This document shows positions 12,950 to 23,853 of a stretch of 64,000 nt of DNA, piece after piece. The stretch's first letter is position 1, and the number at the start of each line of letters is the position of its first letter. A program made the position numbers and the translations under genes. The stretch is from positions 1-64,000 of the forward strand of contig JAEPRB010000194.1 in assembly GCA_016758965.1 (NCBI GenBank). The letters are read 5' to 3'. Below the pieces are notes generated by a model. It did not search any database. It saw nothing but the letters and a program-made list of their open reading frames with translations, and was not told the origin of the DNA. The stretch comes from Circinella minor. Its lineage: Eukaryota; Mucoromycota; Mucoromycetes; Mucorales; Lichtheimiaceae.

Positions 12950-13100
12950 TAGTAAATCCCCTTTCAATTGCACACCCCCTCTTTTTGCACACCTTTTGGC
13001 TAAAATCCCACTATGTTTTCGACCCCACTTTTTGCATACCCTCGGTTTTTGCACTACTTTCAAGCCAAATCCCATCTGTGCAAAAAACGGGGTTCAACTG
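12950..13100. mobile_element. Short MITE relic with imperfect inverted ends
   Basis: This element of about 150 bp is flanked by TA (12948-12949 and 13101-13102). The right end reads, on the minus strand, CAGTTGAACCCCGTTTTTTG; the left end is a diverged version, TAGTAAATCCCCTTTCAATTG. The interior repeats TTTTTGCACAC-like words. It looks like an old non-autonomous Tc1/mariner/pogo-type element with a degenerate left end. Confidence 0.6.
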
Positions 13101-13102
13101 TA

Positions 13103-14779
13103 CCATGATTTGAGAAGACATTGAAAATAATGATAATAATAGTTTTGTACATATTAGTTTTGTCAATGAAGTAATAAGAATAATGATGTGCAAATTTGTA
13201 ATTTTGGTTTGATGAAAACGGTTTTCCTTGCCGTACGTACATATATTTCTTTATTAAAAATAAATAAATACATCATTATATATATATTTCTAAATCCTGA
13301 TCTAGTAGATATTAGCATGATTTGTGTGTTATTAAGTATAATTATTCTAATGAGATATTTTAAAAGAGGTTGTTCTTCTATGAGTTTCTATTACAAATAA
13401 GTCTATTATTTTGAGCTGTAGAAGAAGAATAGATATCATAATGTATAATTTGCCCCATATGGGTTGTAGCTTTTTTTTTTGTAGAAGAGAGATATGTTGT
13501 TGCTAAATGAATAGTAATGTTTATAATCAAGATGTAATCTTGTAATTTTAGTTGTGATGTATTAAGAAATGGTAGTACTAATAGAAAGAATTGCATTATT
13601 CTTTTACAAATAATGAATTACCATTTTCATGATATTCTTTACATTCTTTTTCAGCCTAAGCCTAATAAGTAAATAAAAAAATCAATAGTAGTTGCTACAT
13701 TTATATGAGACTTATTGGAGGATCAAAGAAAACCTGATAGATCATAAAAAAAAAGAGTATCCAAATAATCTAAAATGTTATAACAATTATTTTCTATCTT
13801 GTAAACAAGTATATTAACAGGGAAATATTTGAAATTCTGTGTATGTGTTTATAGGTAACACAAAACACATGTATAGCATACATATATATCTGGTTTTTTT
13901 TTTTTTATGTTGTGCAAAAGAAAAAAAAAAGATGTAAAGCTTCAATAATAATGGGGGTTTTTTTTTAAAAAAAAGAAGGTCAACAATAATTAAATTGTTA
14001 TCATATATAAATGTTTAATTTTATGATTAGTATGTTTTAATAAAAAAAAAATTCAATGTAATAATATAAAATCGGTAAAGAAAATGCTATAAATAACAAA
14101 AAAGTAAAAATGTAAAGCAACTTTTACTTTTTTTTTTTAGTGGCGATTAATATATTATTGCTAAGCCTTGCCCATTTCTTTCTTTTGTTATTATGTTGTT
14201 GTACATAACTACCAATTTGTATTATTTTTTTTTTATAAACCAATTTGTAATATTATCTTAACAACAAAAGTAAATGGTAACGATTTGAGAATTAACTATT
14301 TTGGAAATACCGTTTTTTTGTTTATTTCCCTTTCATTGATTCCTAGCAACAACAAAAAAAAAAAAAAAAATACTGCTGAGTTAAGTTGCTATAACAAAAA
14401 TATTTTATAAGCAAAGCTGAAAAATAAGTATGTAGCAACAAAATGAAAAGTATCAACTTACCGTAAATGGATCAGTTAGATTATTTATTTTTAAAGTTCT
14501 AAACTTGATGATGTTACTGTTTTGTTTGTTAGCGGGGAAATTAAGAAAAAATGTTGTAAAGAACGGCGAAAAAAAAATGCTGTATTCATGTACTCCCCTG
14601 TACCTTGCGTTACACTTCAAATGAATACCCGAGTCTTTAAACACAAAATCGGACACGATTTCTTTGGGCGTATCTCTTTTTTTTTTTCTTTTTCTTTTTC
14701 ATTTTCTTGAATATTTTAATTTATCTCTTTTCCTTTTCCCCCCTTTTTATTTTCGATTCCCTGTAAAAAAAACTCTTAC
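13103..14779. other. Intergenic region before the kelch gene
   Basis: About 1.7 kb of AT-rich DNA with many A and T runs. The last 100 bases form a T/C-rich tract (TTTTTTTTTCTTTTTC) just ahead of the kelch ATG, a plausible promoter and leader. I found no supported gene. Confidence 0.45.
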
Positions 14780-15552
14780 ATGTTTGGTTCGTCGTGGAGT
14801 GGTGCTTTACTACTCATTGCTACAGCTGCCATAAACTCTGTAAGAGCAGATACCCCATCACCTCGCGGAAATCATGGTACGAAATATAAAAACAAAACTA
14901 TAATTACTTTTTTTTATTGATATAGTACATATAATTATTTATATAAAATAATCTAACAAAAAAAAAAAATAACTCACGTATTATGATGACGATAGGATGT
15001 GTTCTATTACGTACAACTATTTATTGTTATGGTGGTCAAACCCGAGGTGCTGGTGGTCATGTTTTAACCAGTAACTTGTTTTATCGTCTCGATCTATCCC
15101 AAGAAAAAAAAGTTGATGATTTAAGTAAATCTTGGGAAGAGATTACAGGTGGAAATATGGGAGCGAATCTTTATTTTGCAATGGCTGGAATTTCTGAACT
15201 AAATACGTTTGTAATCGATGGAGGAAGTGGTTCTGGTGATGTATATACAACACAAACTCCTACCGTTACTTATAATGCTACTGGTGCAGGCGCATGGAAC
15301 TTAGGTATTAATTCTGGTGGGCATCCTCAGGTGTAAGTTCAATTTAATTATTCTTATGCTTAGAAAAATGTAGTAATAATAATAATAATAATAATACAAT
15401 CAATATTTAACTTTTATTATTATAATTGTATTTGTTATACAGAAATAGCCACCAAGCCGTGAGTGATAATACCAGCACCATTTACATAAGTGGTGGTCGT
15501 GGGTAATGTCAATTTTTTTTAATAGACGAAACAATCAATAACAAACGAGTTA

Positions 15553-15594
<42 letters not shown>

Positions 15595-17451
15595 TTAAAC
15601 TTCTAACACTATATCATCCTTTTAATTTATTTTATATTCAATAGTAAAGCAGAATCTGGTGCATTGCAATTTCCTGTACAAATGACTCTATTCGAACTTC
15701 CTGTAATAAAACCTTTTATTTTTATTTTTTCAAGAAATCCATATAACTCAATCTCGATCCATGTTCTAAATTCATTTTTGATAATTTTCTAGAGTTTAAA
15801 GTTTAGTTCAACTCCAGCAACATTACAATCCGTTTCTTCTCAAACTCGATTACATCACAAAGCAGCACTCGCTCAAGATGGTCATACGATTTATTATATT
15901 GGTACAATAGTTTATCAACTTTTTTTTTTCTTTTAAGAATTTTTGTGTCGACGCATTGTTTTATTAGACACAACATTCATCGTTTAATTGTCTTTATTAT
16001 TATTATTATTACTATTATTTAGGTGGTATTTTCCCCGCTGTTCCATTCGATAACTCTGGTGGATCTATGTATAGTTATGGCCATGTCGAAATGAGTGATC
16101 TTTTAATGTACGACACAATTGAAGGTAGATGGACCACCGATAAAACCACTGGCTCAATATTACCAACACCACGAATGGATCATACTTTAACAATGAGTAA
16201 ATATTTGTTTTTAAAAATGAAGAAAATCTACAGCAATCATTTATTTCAATACTCTCACGATAACCGATCACCATCCTTTCTTTTGTATATCAACAATTTA
16301 TATATTTTTTTTTTACTCTTAATTTAGAACCAAGTACTGGAGAATTTATTGTTTATGGTGGAACTCAATTGGATACCGATCAACCTCTTGGTGATTATTT
16401 TTACATTTTAGATCCAATAGCTAAAACATGGAGTAACCGAACGCTTGGTACATCCAATGGCGCACAAGGTCTTGGACCAAGACACTCGCATGCAGGTATA
16501 TAAATAAATAAATACGTAAATAAAAAGAATAACACTTTTTTTTTTTGATTTTCATCTATTAAAATTATAATATTTTGTACTAAACATTTTACATGATAAA
16601 TATTATATTTATTATGACGTATTATTATTGTTATTATTTATTATGTATAGCCGTTCTTACTGGAAATAGTAGCCTTTTTATTATTTTCGGTTCTAGTGGT
16701 ACTACAGATAATAGAATAGGTGTTCTTGATATCGATAATTACACCTGGTTGAGTACCGTTCCTGCAGTTGTTTTAACTGAGGCAGAAAAGGAAAAGGAAA
16801 AAGAAGAAGAAAACGGTGCTACGCCAGGAACTGATCAAGGTAATGGCGGAAGTATCAGCGATGGTGATAGTGGTGTTAGTGCTAGTGGTCTTTCCTCAGG
16901 CGCTCTCGCTGGTGCAATTGTTGGAGCAGTCGCTGGTGTAAGTTTATTGATATTATTATTATTCTCTAATATCATTAAATATTATTTCTAATCATCGAAT
17001 CTTTTTTTTTCTTTCTTATTCTTTTAGGTGGCTATTATTGGCGCTCTCTTGTTTTTCTTCCTTCGACGACGACGTAATAACGACGCAGTTAATAATGAAA
17101 CAGGTCAAGAAGAATCAGCTCCTCGTCGTTTTAAAGAACTTGAATCCGATAACTGTATGTATTGAATAATTTTGTTATTTGTTACCGTTGTCAAAAAAAA
17201 AATAAGCTTGTAATGCATACATGGTAACAATAGTTTATTGTATTGATTTATCAATAACTTAATTATTATTATTACTATCTACTATAGCTGTACCACCTTA
17301 CAGCGATACTGATTCACTACCTTCGCACCAACTTACACCAGCATATGCTTTGAGTGCTACTGGTAGTAAACCAGACGGTAGTACTAGTAGTGTAAGCGGT
17401 GATCAAGTCCAACGACTCGTAATGACACCTGTAAAGCCAGATGGTGTCTAA
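14780..17451 (+). CDS. Kelch-repeat type I membrane protein
   Basis: This is a predicted cell-surface protein of 526 residues. Exons are 14780-14876, 14996-15332, 15443-15502, 15645-15702, 15793-15901, 16023-16196, 16328-16495, 16651-16937, 17028-17154 and 17288-17451. It opens with a signal peptide (WSGALLLIATAAINSVRA), then about 330 residues of kelch beta-propeller blades, seen as recurring YCYGGQTRG, YISGGRG, YYIGG, FIVYGGTQ and IIFGSSG strands each followed by a Trp-containing strand. A charged linker (EKEKEKEEENG) and a Gly/Ser stretch lead to one membrane helix (LAGAIVGAVAGVAIIGALLF). A basic stop-transfer RRRR and a tail of about 80 residues rich in Ser, Pro and Thr follow. Extracellular kelch proteins of this design are numerous in Mucoromycota, and ligands are generally unknown. 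The fold and topology are well supported; no function is claimed. Confidence 0.9.
15555..15592. repeat. (TA)n microsatellite in kelch intron 3
   Basis: An uninterrupted TA dinucleotide run lies within the intron between exons 3 and 4 of the kelch gene. Confidence 0.9.
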
Positions 17452-20310
17452 TAGTGACACTTTAGTACAACAAATTATTTATATCATTTTTTTTTCATCA
17501 TGTATTAATTTATTTTCTTATATAAAATGTAGCTATTATAATCAGTTGTTTCATTATTATTATTAATCACTTTCTTCCTCTCTCTTGATACATACGTAAA
17601 TTAATATTTTTAATACACACTTTAACTTTTTATTAAAACAAAAAAAAAGTTCATTATTAAATAACGTGCTTTATATTGTTATTATATTATAATTTGTTAT
17701 AATCTAGAGCAAAAAAAAAAAAAAAAAGAGTTTCAATATTATGCAAAAGTATACCATTGATATTCATTGCTTTATTTAAATGGTATGCGTAAGCTTTTTT
17801 TTATGATAATCATGTTTTTGTATATGTTTTATTATCAAACTTGTTTCTTTATATTATACGTATATAACTGTAAACTCTTTTATTTTTTATTTTTCATGTA
17901 GAATATTATAAGATACGTACTAACCATTAATTGTCAGTAAATGTATTTAAAAGTCAAGCTATACTTTTTTCATCGAATTAAGCATTTTATATAACTTACC
18001 AAGGCAAAAAAAAAATGCTTTTTTTTAACCATACTTGGATGCTAAATCTACCTTTTTCCTTTTTTGTTTGTAGATCATTATCACAAAAGCAGAAAATCGG
18101 CTCATGTTTTTTTTTCTATTTATTTAGTGCCGCATTTTGCATTATTGCACGTGGCAACAACTTAAATTTAGTTGATTATCCATATATTATGTTAAATACA
18201 ATAACTATTTATTTGATGCAAATAATCAAAATTACAACCGATACTATGGTCACCTTATTATTATCTATATTTTTTTTTTATTCATTTGACAAAAATTTAA
18301 TAAATCAACAACAAAGAAGAAAAAAAAACTTTTTAAAATATTTTCAACTTATTAATTCTACTGCCCTGTACTAAAAACATCAATTCTACAGAAAATGATT
18401 CGTTGTTTTTGTCTATCGTTAGTACATGTAAAACCATACGTATTTCAAATTTTTCAGAACAAAATGGTTAAGCTCACTTTGAATCAATGATCTGTAATCA
18501 TCATCTTAATAATCTTGTTTCGATTGAAATCAACTAGTAATTTGATTTTATTTGAAGCACATTATGCTGCCACCAAAATCGTACTACTGAGTATCACTTT
18601 GCTTAAATTAAAAGATTTGGTATGGCTTGAAACAGGTTTTCAAAGAGCATTTAATACACAGCATAAAGATAAGATAAAATAAAAAAGATCCATCTGTCGC
18701 TTCAAAAAATATTAACATGATTTGTCAAAGTTTGAAAAAAAAAAAAGTGACAATTTATAAGCATCCTCCCTCCTATGAAATTTTACTTGGAAAGTATTTA
18801 ATCGTTCTATATGCCTATCAGAAAAATTTTTTTAAGAAGCTCTTTTCCCTGTAAGTGTGAATCGACAATTTATTTATTATATATGAGCTTATTTGAATAT
18901 GCTTTTAAAAATTGAAGGATTTAATGACTTTTTTCTATTACTGTGTACTGGTATTTAATCACAATGGTTGCTATGTAACACTTTAGTTTTTATTATTATT
19001 ATTGCGTATTATTATAATAATATTATATTACGTTTTATTGATAATTCAATCGATATAATTTACAGAAACTATTGTAGTCTCGTGTCAAATTGTATATTCT
19101 CCGTTGTTATCGGTCTGGCGATGATTCGATCAAGAAAAGGAATAAAAAGAAGCGAGAGGTTAATAAAGAAGTAAGTCAAAAAAAAGGAATAATATTTTCT
19201 GTACGTATACGTAATCCTGAGGTATTTACTAGATGGGTGATGTTAGTAGTAATATGTTTGATAGTTCAATATCAATGCAATTACAACAAAGTAGCGTATC
19301 AAACATGTGATAGAGTGTACCATCAGTGGATCATCCATATTTTGTTTTATTTGCTTGTCTGTTTTAATACTATTTGCAATTTTTGTTGTACAGATGAATA
19401 TTAAATATGGTTTTTGTAATGCATCTATGGACCAAATAAGCTTTTAATAATACATGCGTAATTTTGTGGGTAGAGAATGAAAGAAGGCAGTCGTAGTTAT
19501 GTTAATGTTGTTTGTGGGGAGAGAGAATAATATTTTTATTTCATTACATTGGAAATACAAATTACAAATAACGGTATTATCTTTTATCAAACAATCAGCT
19601 CTTCTTATGTTTTTTAGATATAGCTTATAACAATATGATATTTCTTCTATATACTTATTTATGATAGATGCTAGATAATAATAATGTATCTATTTTTTTT
19701 TTTTAGAAAACTATTGTAATATATGAACAGAAAGAAAATTTATTTACATCAAAACAAAAAGGCCAATTTTCACACATCATTATTCTTATTACGTATTTTA
19801 ATATAACGCGTTCTTTAAAAAATGCAATATATGGGAAGAGTGCATTTGCTGAATTTTTCGTTCAAGAAACATTTCACTGACTTTAGTAATCTATTAACTT
19901 ATTCCGTAATACGTACTAGAACAACATTTTACTTTTAGCTTTTGTAAAGATTCAATCCGTTTCAATACTTTTATAACATTATTATCTAGTGCTGTAAAAT
20001 AAAATTATTTCTTATTCTTGCGTTTCTTATCGAGTAGGATATCGATGCTACGTATTGCAAAAGCGTTGTTGAATTCAATTAATTCACAAAGTTTCACTTC
20101 ACAAAGTCTATGCAGATCATTTTCAGGAGAAGAGAATGTTATTCTTTCTACTACTATGGACTATGTTATTTTTGAATTCAAGGATCAACGGACAGAACAG
20201 ATTATAAGGATCTGAAACAGAGATCGAAAAAAATCTTGGATTAAAGGATTAGATTCATGTATTAATTCTTTGAAAGAATTTTGATATTATAATTATATAA
20301 CGTTGTATTA
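17452..20310. other. Long intergenic region without recognised genes
   Basis: About 2.9 kb. Short frames here (for example near 18015-18374 and 18968-19404) are rich in Tyr, Ile and Asn codons of plain AT-rich DNA and lack any family signature. The kelch 3' flank has no strong poly(A) match in the first 100 bases. I see no RNA gene or repeat. Confidence 0.45.
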
Positions 20311-20312
20311 TA

Positions 20313-21150
20313 CAGAGGGTCCCCGTTAATTTCACAGGGGCATTTTTCATTTTTTCTGTGAAAATAAAGGGGTGTGAAAATTAACGGATACTATTAATTT
20401 TTTTTTCGAAGAATGTGCATATATTGAATACTTCAACTCACTACTATGTCTTTTAAAATATCTAAATGTTAATTATTAATAAATTATATCTATGTGTTTG
20501 TTCTCTATGTATGCGTTTTTAAAACACACGATTTTTTTATTTGAGCACATCCTTAACATATTTTTATAAAAAAAAAAAAAAGAAAACTATATATAGTTTC
20601 GAGAGCTGGAAACATATTTAGTTTCTTTTTATTTCCAATCGCTATATATTTTGCTCTATATATATCAAAATGACACCAACCGAATCACATATTAGCTTCT
20701 TGGCAACCGAGCAGTATGGTATGCTGGTGGAGAAGAAAAGACTTCACTCATAAACCATCGCATAACAAATTGATCAATGGCAATATGGAATAAAAATGGG
20801 TTCAATTTGTTTAAGGCAGCACGTAACATTATTAGTAGGGTATCCAAAGACTTAAAGTGAGAAAATAAGAGGCAAATAAATATTGTATAGACTTCTATTA
20901 AAAATTATGCAGCGGTGTAATAGAAAATCACCCCATCCTGTATGATAATTTAATTAGTACAATCCTTATATTTATCACATAAATATTTTTTTTATTATAT
21001 CGGTTAAGGATTCAATGCCGTTCCGTGTTATGAAAGTGATATAAAAGGGGATGTGAAAATTTTCTTATGTTATTTTTACCATTCCTTGATTTTTAGTGAA
21101 GTTAATGAAGTGTGAAAATTAACGGATATGAAATTAACGGGGACCCTCTG
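20313..21150. mobile_element. Non-autonomous TA-flanked inverted-repeat element
   Basis: The left end CAGAGGGTCCCCGTTAATTT is mirrored exactly at the right end (AAATTAACGGGGACCCTCTG to 21150), with TA on both sides (20311-20312 and 21151-21152). Just inside the left end, GTGTGAAAATTAACGGATA folds back on the end sequence to make a local hairpin. A near-identical word sits in direct orientation just inside the right end. There is no transposase frame. CAG-type ends and a TA target suit the Tc1/mariner/pogo superfamily. Confidence 0.85.
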
Positions 21151-21269
21151 TAGATTCATAAAAAAAAGTACAGTAGTAAGAAAAACAGTAAAAAAAATGA
21201 TATAGAAAGAATAATAAGCTTCTATCTGTATTTATTTCTTTTCTTCTAGTTTAATATGCTATTTTATTA

Positions 21270-22503
21270 GGGAATGGCTATGGGCGCGCCAAAAATTCAT
21301 AATCAGACGAGGGGCGCGCCAATTCTGAGCCGGCACTTTAGTAACATGGCGCGCCCTTCGTCTGTTTTATTTATGCTTGCTCTTGTTCAAGTCTGCTATA
21401 ATTTATGAAACGTGTCTTATTTAAACTGGGGTTTTCTCTACTTTAAATAAAAGAATTATGAATAAAATTAACCCATTTGAAGATCTATTAAAATATATTG
21501 TATATATACTATTTTTATTTTTATTTTTTATTTTTGAAGGCTTCAGTAATGACATTTTGAAATATTTATGTAATGGAAATATTGTACTTATACTAATATT
21601 TGATGCTTATATATTAATATAAGCTTGCTATTACGGGATCCATCGACAAGCAGGATTTTCCAACATAAGTTCATTCTAACAAAAAAATAACATTTGAAGA
21701 CTATACCGCTATCTTTCATACAAAGAGTTTTTGTGCTTAAGGCTTGTGCTTGACTCATCATTCAACAAGATTGCAACAATATTTTACATGAGGATGCAAT
21801 AGAAGTCTTGTTTAAGAATCAAAACCTTGGCTCTGGAGTCTATCACGAGCTACAAGACGAAGCTGTGACTTTTAGCAGTGATTTCTATAAGCTATTTTTA
21901 TTCATATTTATGTTGATTTGATTTTTTTTATCGTTTTGTACTATTATATTTATGTCATCTTTTTTTTCGTTCTACTATGACCCATATTCTTTTTTTTTTC
22001 ATATTTATATGGTACTTTCTTACTTCGTAATCTGTATTATATAAATTATTCTTTTATCCTATGTAAATAATCCTTTTTTCATCTGCTCTTCTGACCCCAC
22101 CCATTCAATATTATAATTCATATGTTCCTTTCTTGTAATTTCGTTTATTTATGACACAACAGAATATATTTACATACGTATTACTGATACATGCTCACAT
22201 TTGGTACCACTTTTTAATCTAATATGCCATACTGCTTCGCTCTTTCTTTTTTGTTATTGGCTTCTTTGTAAAGTTACAATATATTGCATTCTTCTAGATT
22301 TTTTTGCTACAGTGATTTTTAAATATATTTTATGGGTAGAAATGGAAAGAAACTCTATGTTCAATTGACACACTATGTTAGATATATTGTTAATAAGTAT
22401 TTTTGAGGTTGTGAATATCTTGAATGAAAGAAGAAGGGTAGACGAAGGGCGCGCCATGTTACTAAAGTGCCGGCTCAGAATTGGCGCGCCCGTAGTCATT
22501 CCC
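21270..22503. mobile_element. GC-ended inverted-repeat element with GGCGCGCC motifs and 8-bp target repeats
   Basis: The two ends share GGGAATGRCTAYGGGCGCGCC, then CAATTCTGAGCCGGCACTTT, then AGTAACATGGCGCGCCCTTC, in inverted orientation. The left end has an extra segment of about 25 bp carrying another GGGCGCGCC. Immediate flanks are TTTTATTA (21262-21269) and TTTTACTA (22504-22511), seven of eight bases identical, which fits an 8-bp target duplication as made by hAT-like or P-like elements. The interior is ordinary AT-rich DNA with no transposase. The palindrome GGCGCGCC occurs five times in total and is striking against this AT-rich background. The class is not certain. Confidence 0.82.
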
Positions 22504-22511
22504 TTTTACTA

Positions 22512-23853
22512 TATGATTGTATATTTCTTTGCTAATTATTGGTTAATATTTGAGGTACTAATATATCTTTTAAAATATTCCCAGAACTGGATCTTAAAAA
22601 GTATTTAAACATCTTATCATCTTTTATTCATCTTCGAAAATTTAATTAAGCTTGTAAATGATGGGATTGGGAGCAGTAATATATGAGCTAATGACGGATG
22701 GTGCAGGTGGTGGTGATGACGACACTGCGTTTGAAATAAAATCTGAATAAAATCGTTAGTATAGTTGATAAATATGGCTTTTATCAGTTAATGATGGAAG
22801 AATATACTGCCTGCTTTCTCCTCATCTATTCTTCAAAAATATAAGTACATGGGGATATAGTCTTCTGTGATTTCAAGAAGGATTTTACCAACAGCAGTGA
22901 GGTCTCTCTGTTAACTCTTCTGTAAGTCTTTTTGTGTCGATGATTTATCATGCATCAAACTTATAATAATCTTGTGCGAAATAGTAAAAATCTACAACTT
23001 AAAATAAGAACGAAACATGCATCGTATCAAATAAGTCAACAGGAAAATCTAAAGTTTCAGAATAATAATTTTGTGTTCCCATTAAATTTCTCGGAAGCAC
23101 AAGCCGAATAATTGGATATTATGCTTTATGAGACTTACTATAAATGCATCAAGATATTATGGACCATCAAGAAAAAAAAAGAAAACTAGCAGACTAGCAA
23201 TATAATAAACGCCCATCTTCTATGCAAAGATTTTTATATGTAGGCCCCACGAAAAAAAAAAAAAAGATGGTTACGTACTCATTGTTAAATGATAATTTTT
23301 TTTCTCAGTTTGTATGTTTTCTTTCTAGAAAACTGCTTGTCCTACTCAAGTACCACATCTATAAGTGTGCTTATAGAGCGAGTGTAACTTCATCATTCCA
23401 AGGATGAAAGAAATCTACTTTAACGATACTACAACTTTTGATTATTTTTTATATGTATATTCCGACTTTATTTCCATGTTAACACGTTGGATGCTTATTG
23501 ACTGGCGCTTATAGTCAGACTTCCCCATTTTACAGCGAAAATTACAGTGCAAAGAAAGAAAGTAAATAATATCAGTTACAAATCACAACCAAGAAATAAT
23601 GTGTATCGCAAAACAACATTACACAAGTTTTTGAATTTATACGACGTAAACAACTTTAAAACTCTTTACTAAAAAAGATTGTTGTGCCTCCACTGCCGCG
23701 CCGCCTTTTTTTCATTACAAAAAACCAACAAAATCTTGCCTTGAATGCAAAAAAATTATAGCCTTTTTCTCTTTTCCTTCATCTTCTTCTCTTTTGATAC
23801 TAGTACCACATCTTTATATACCACGATTTATTTATTTATTTTTAAAATATATT
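22512..23853. other. Intergenic region before orphan paralogue 1
   Basis: About 1.3 kb, AT-rich, no recognised gene. The last 100 bases are pyrimidine-rich (TTTTTCTCTTTTCCTTCATC) and lie just upstream of the next gene's ATG, so they are the likely core promoter or leader. Confidence 0.45.

Noticed and set aside
21270..22503. Assignment of the GC-ended element to PIF/Harbinger because of its GGG start
   Set aside because: Harbinger elements duplicate three bases (TWA); here the flanks match over eight bases and the 3-bp flanks differ (TTA versus TTT).
23794..23853. N-terminal extension of orphan protein 1 (20 residues, hydrophobic)
   Set aside because: The extension begins at TTG, not ATG, and overlaps the pyrimidine-rich leader; the first ATG is at 23854.
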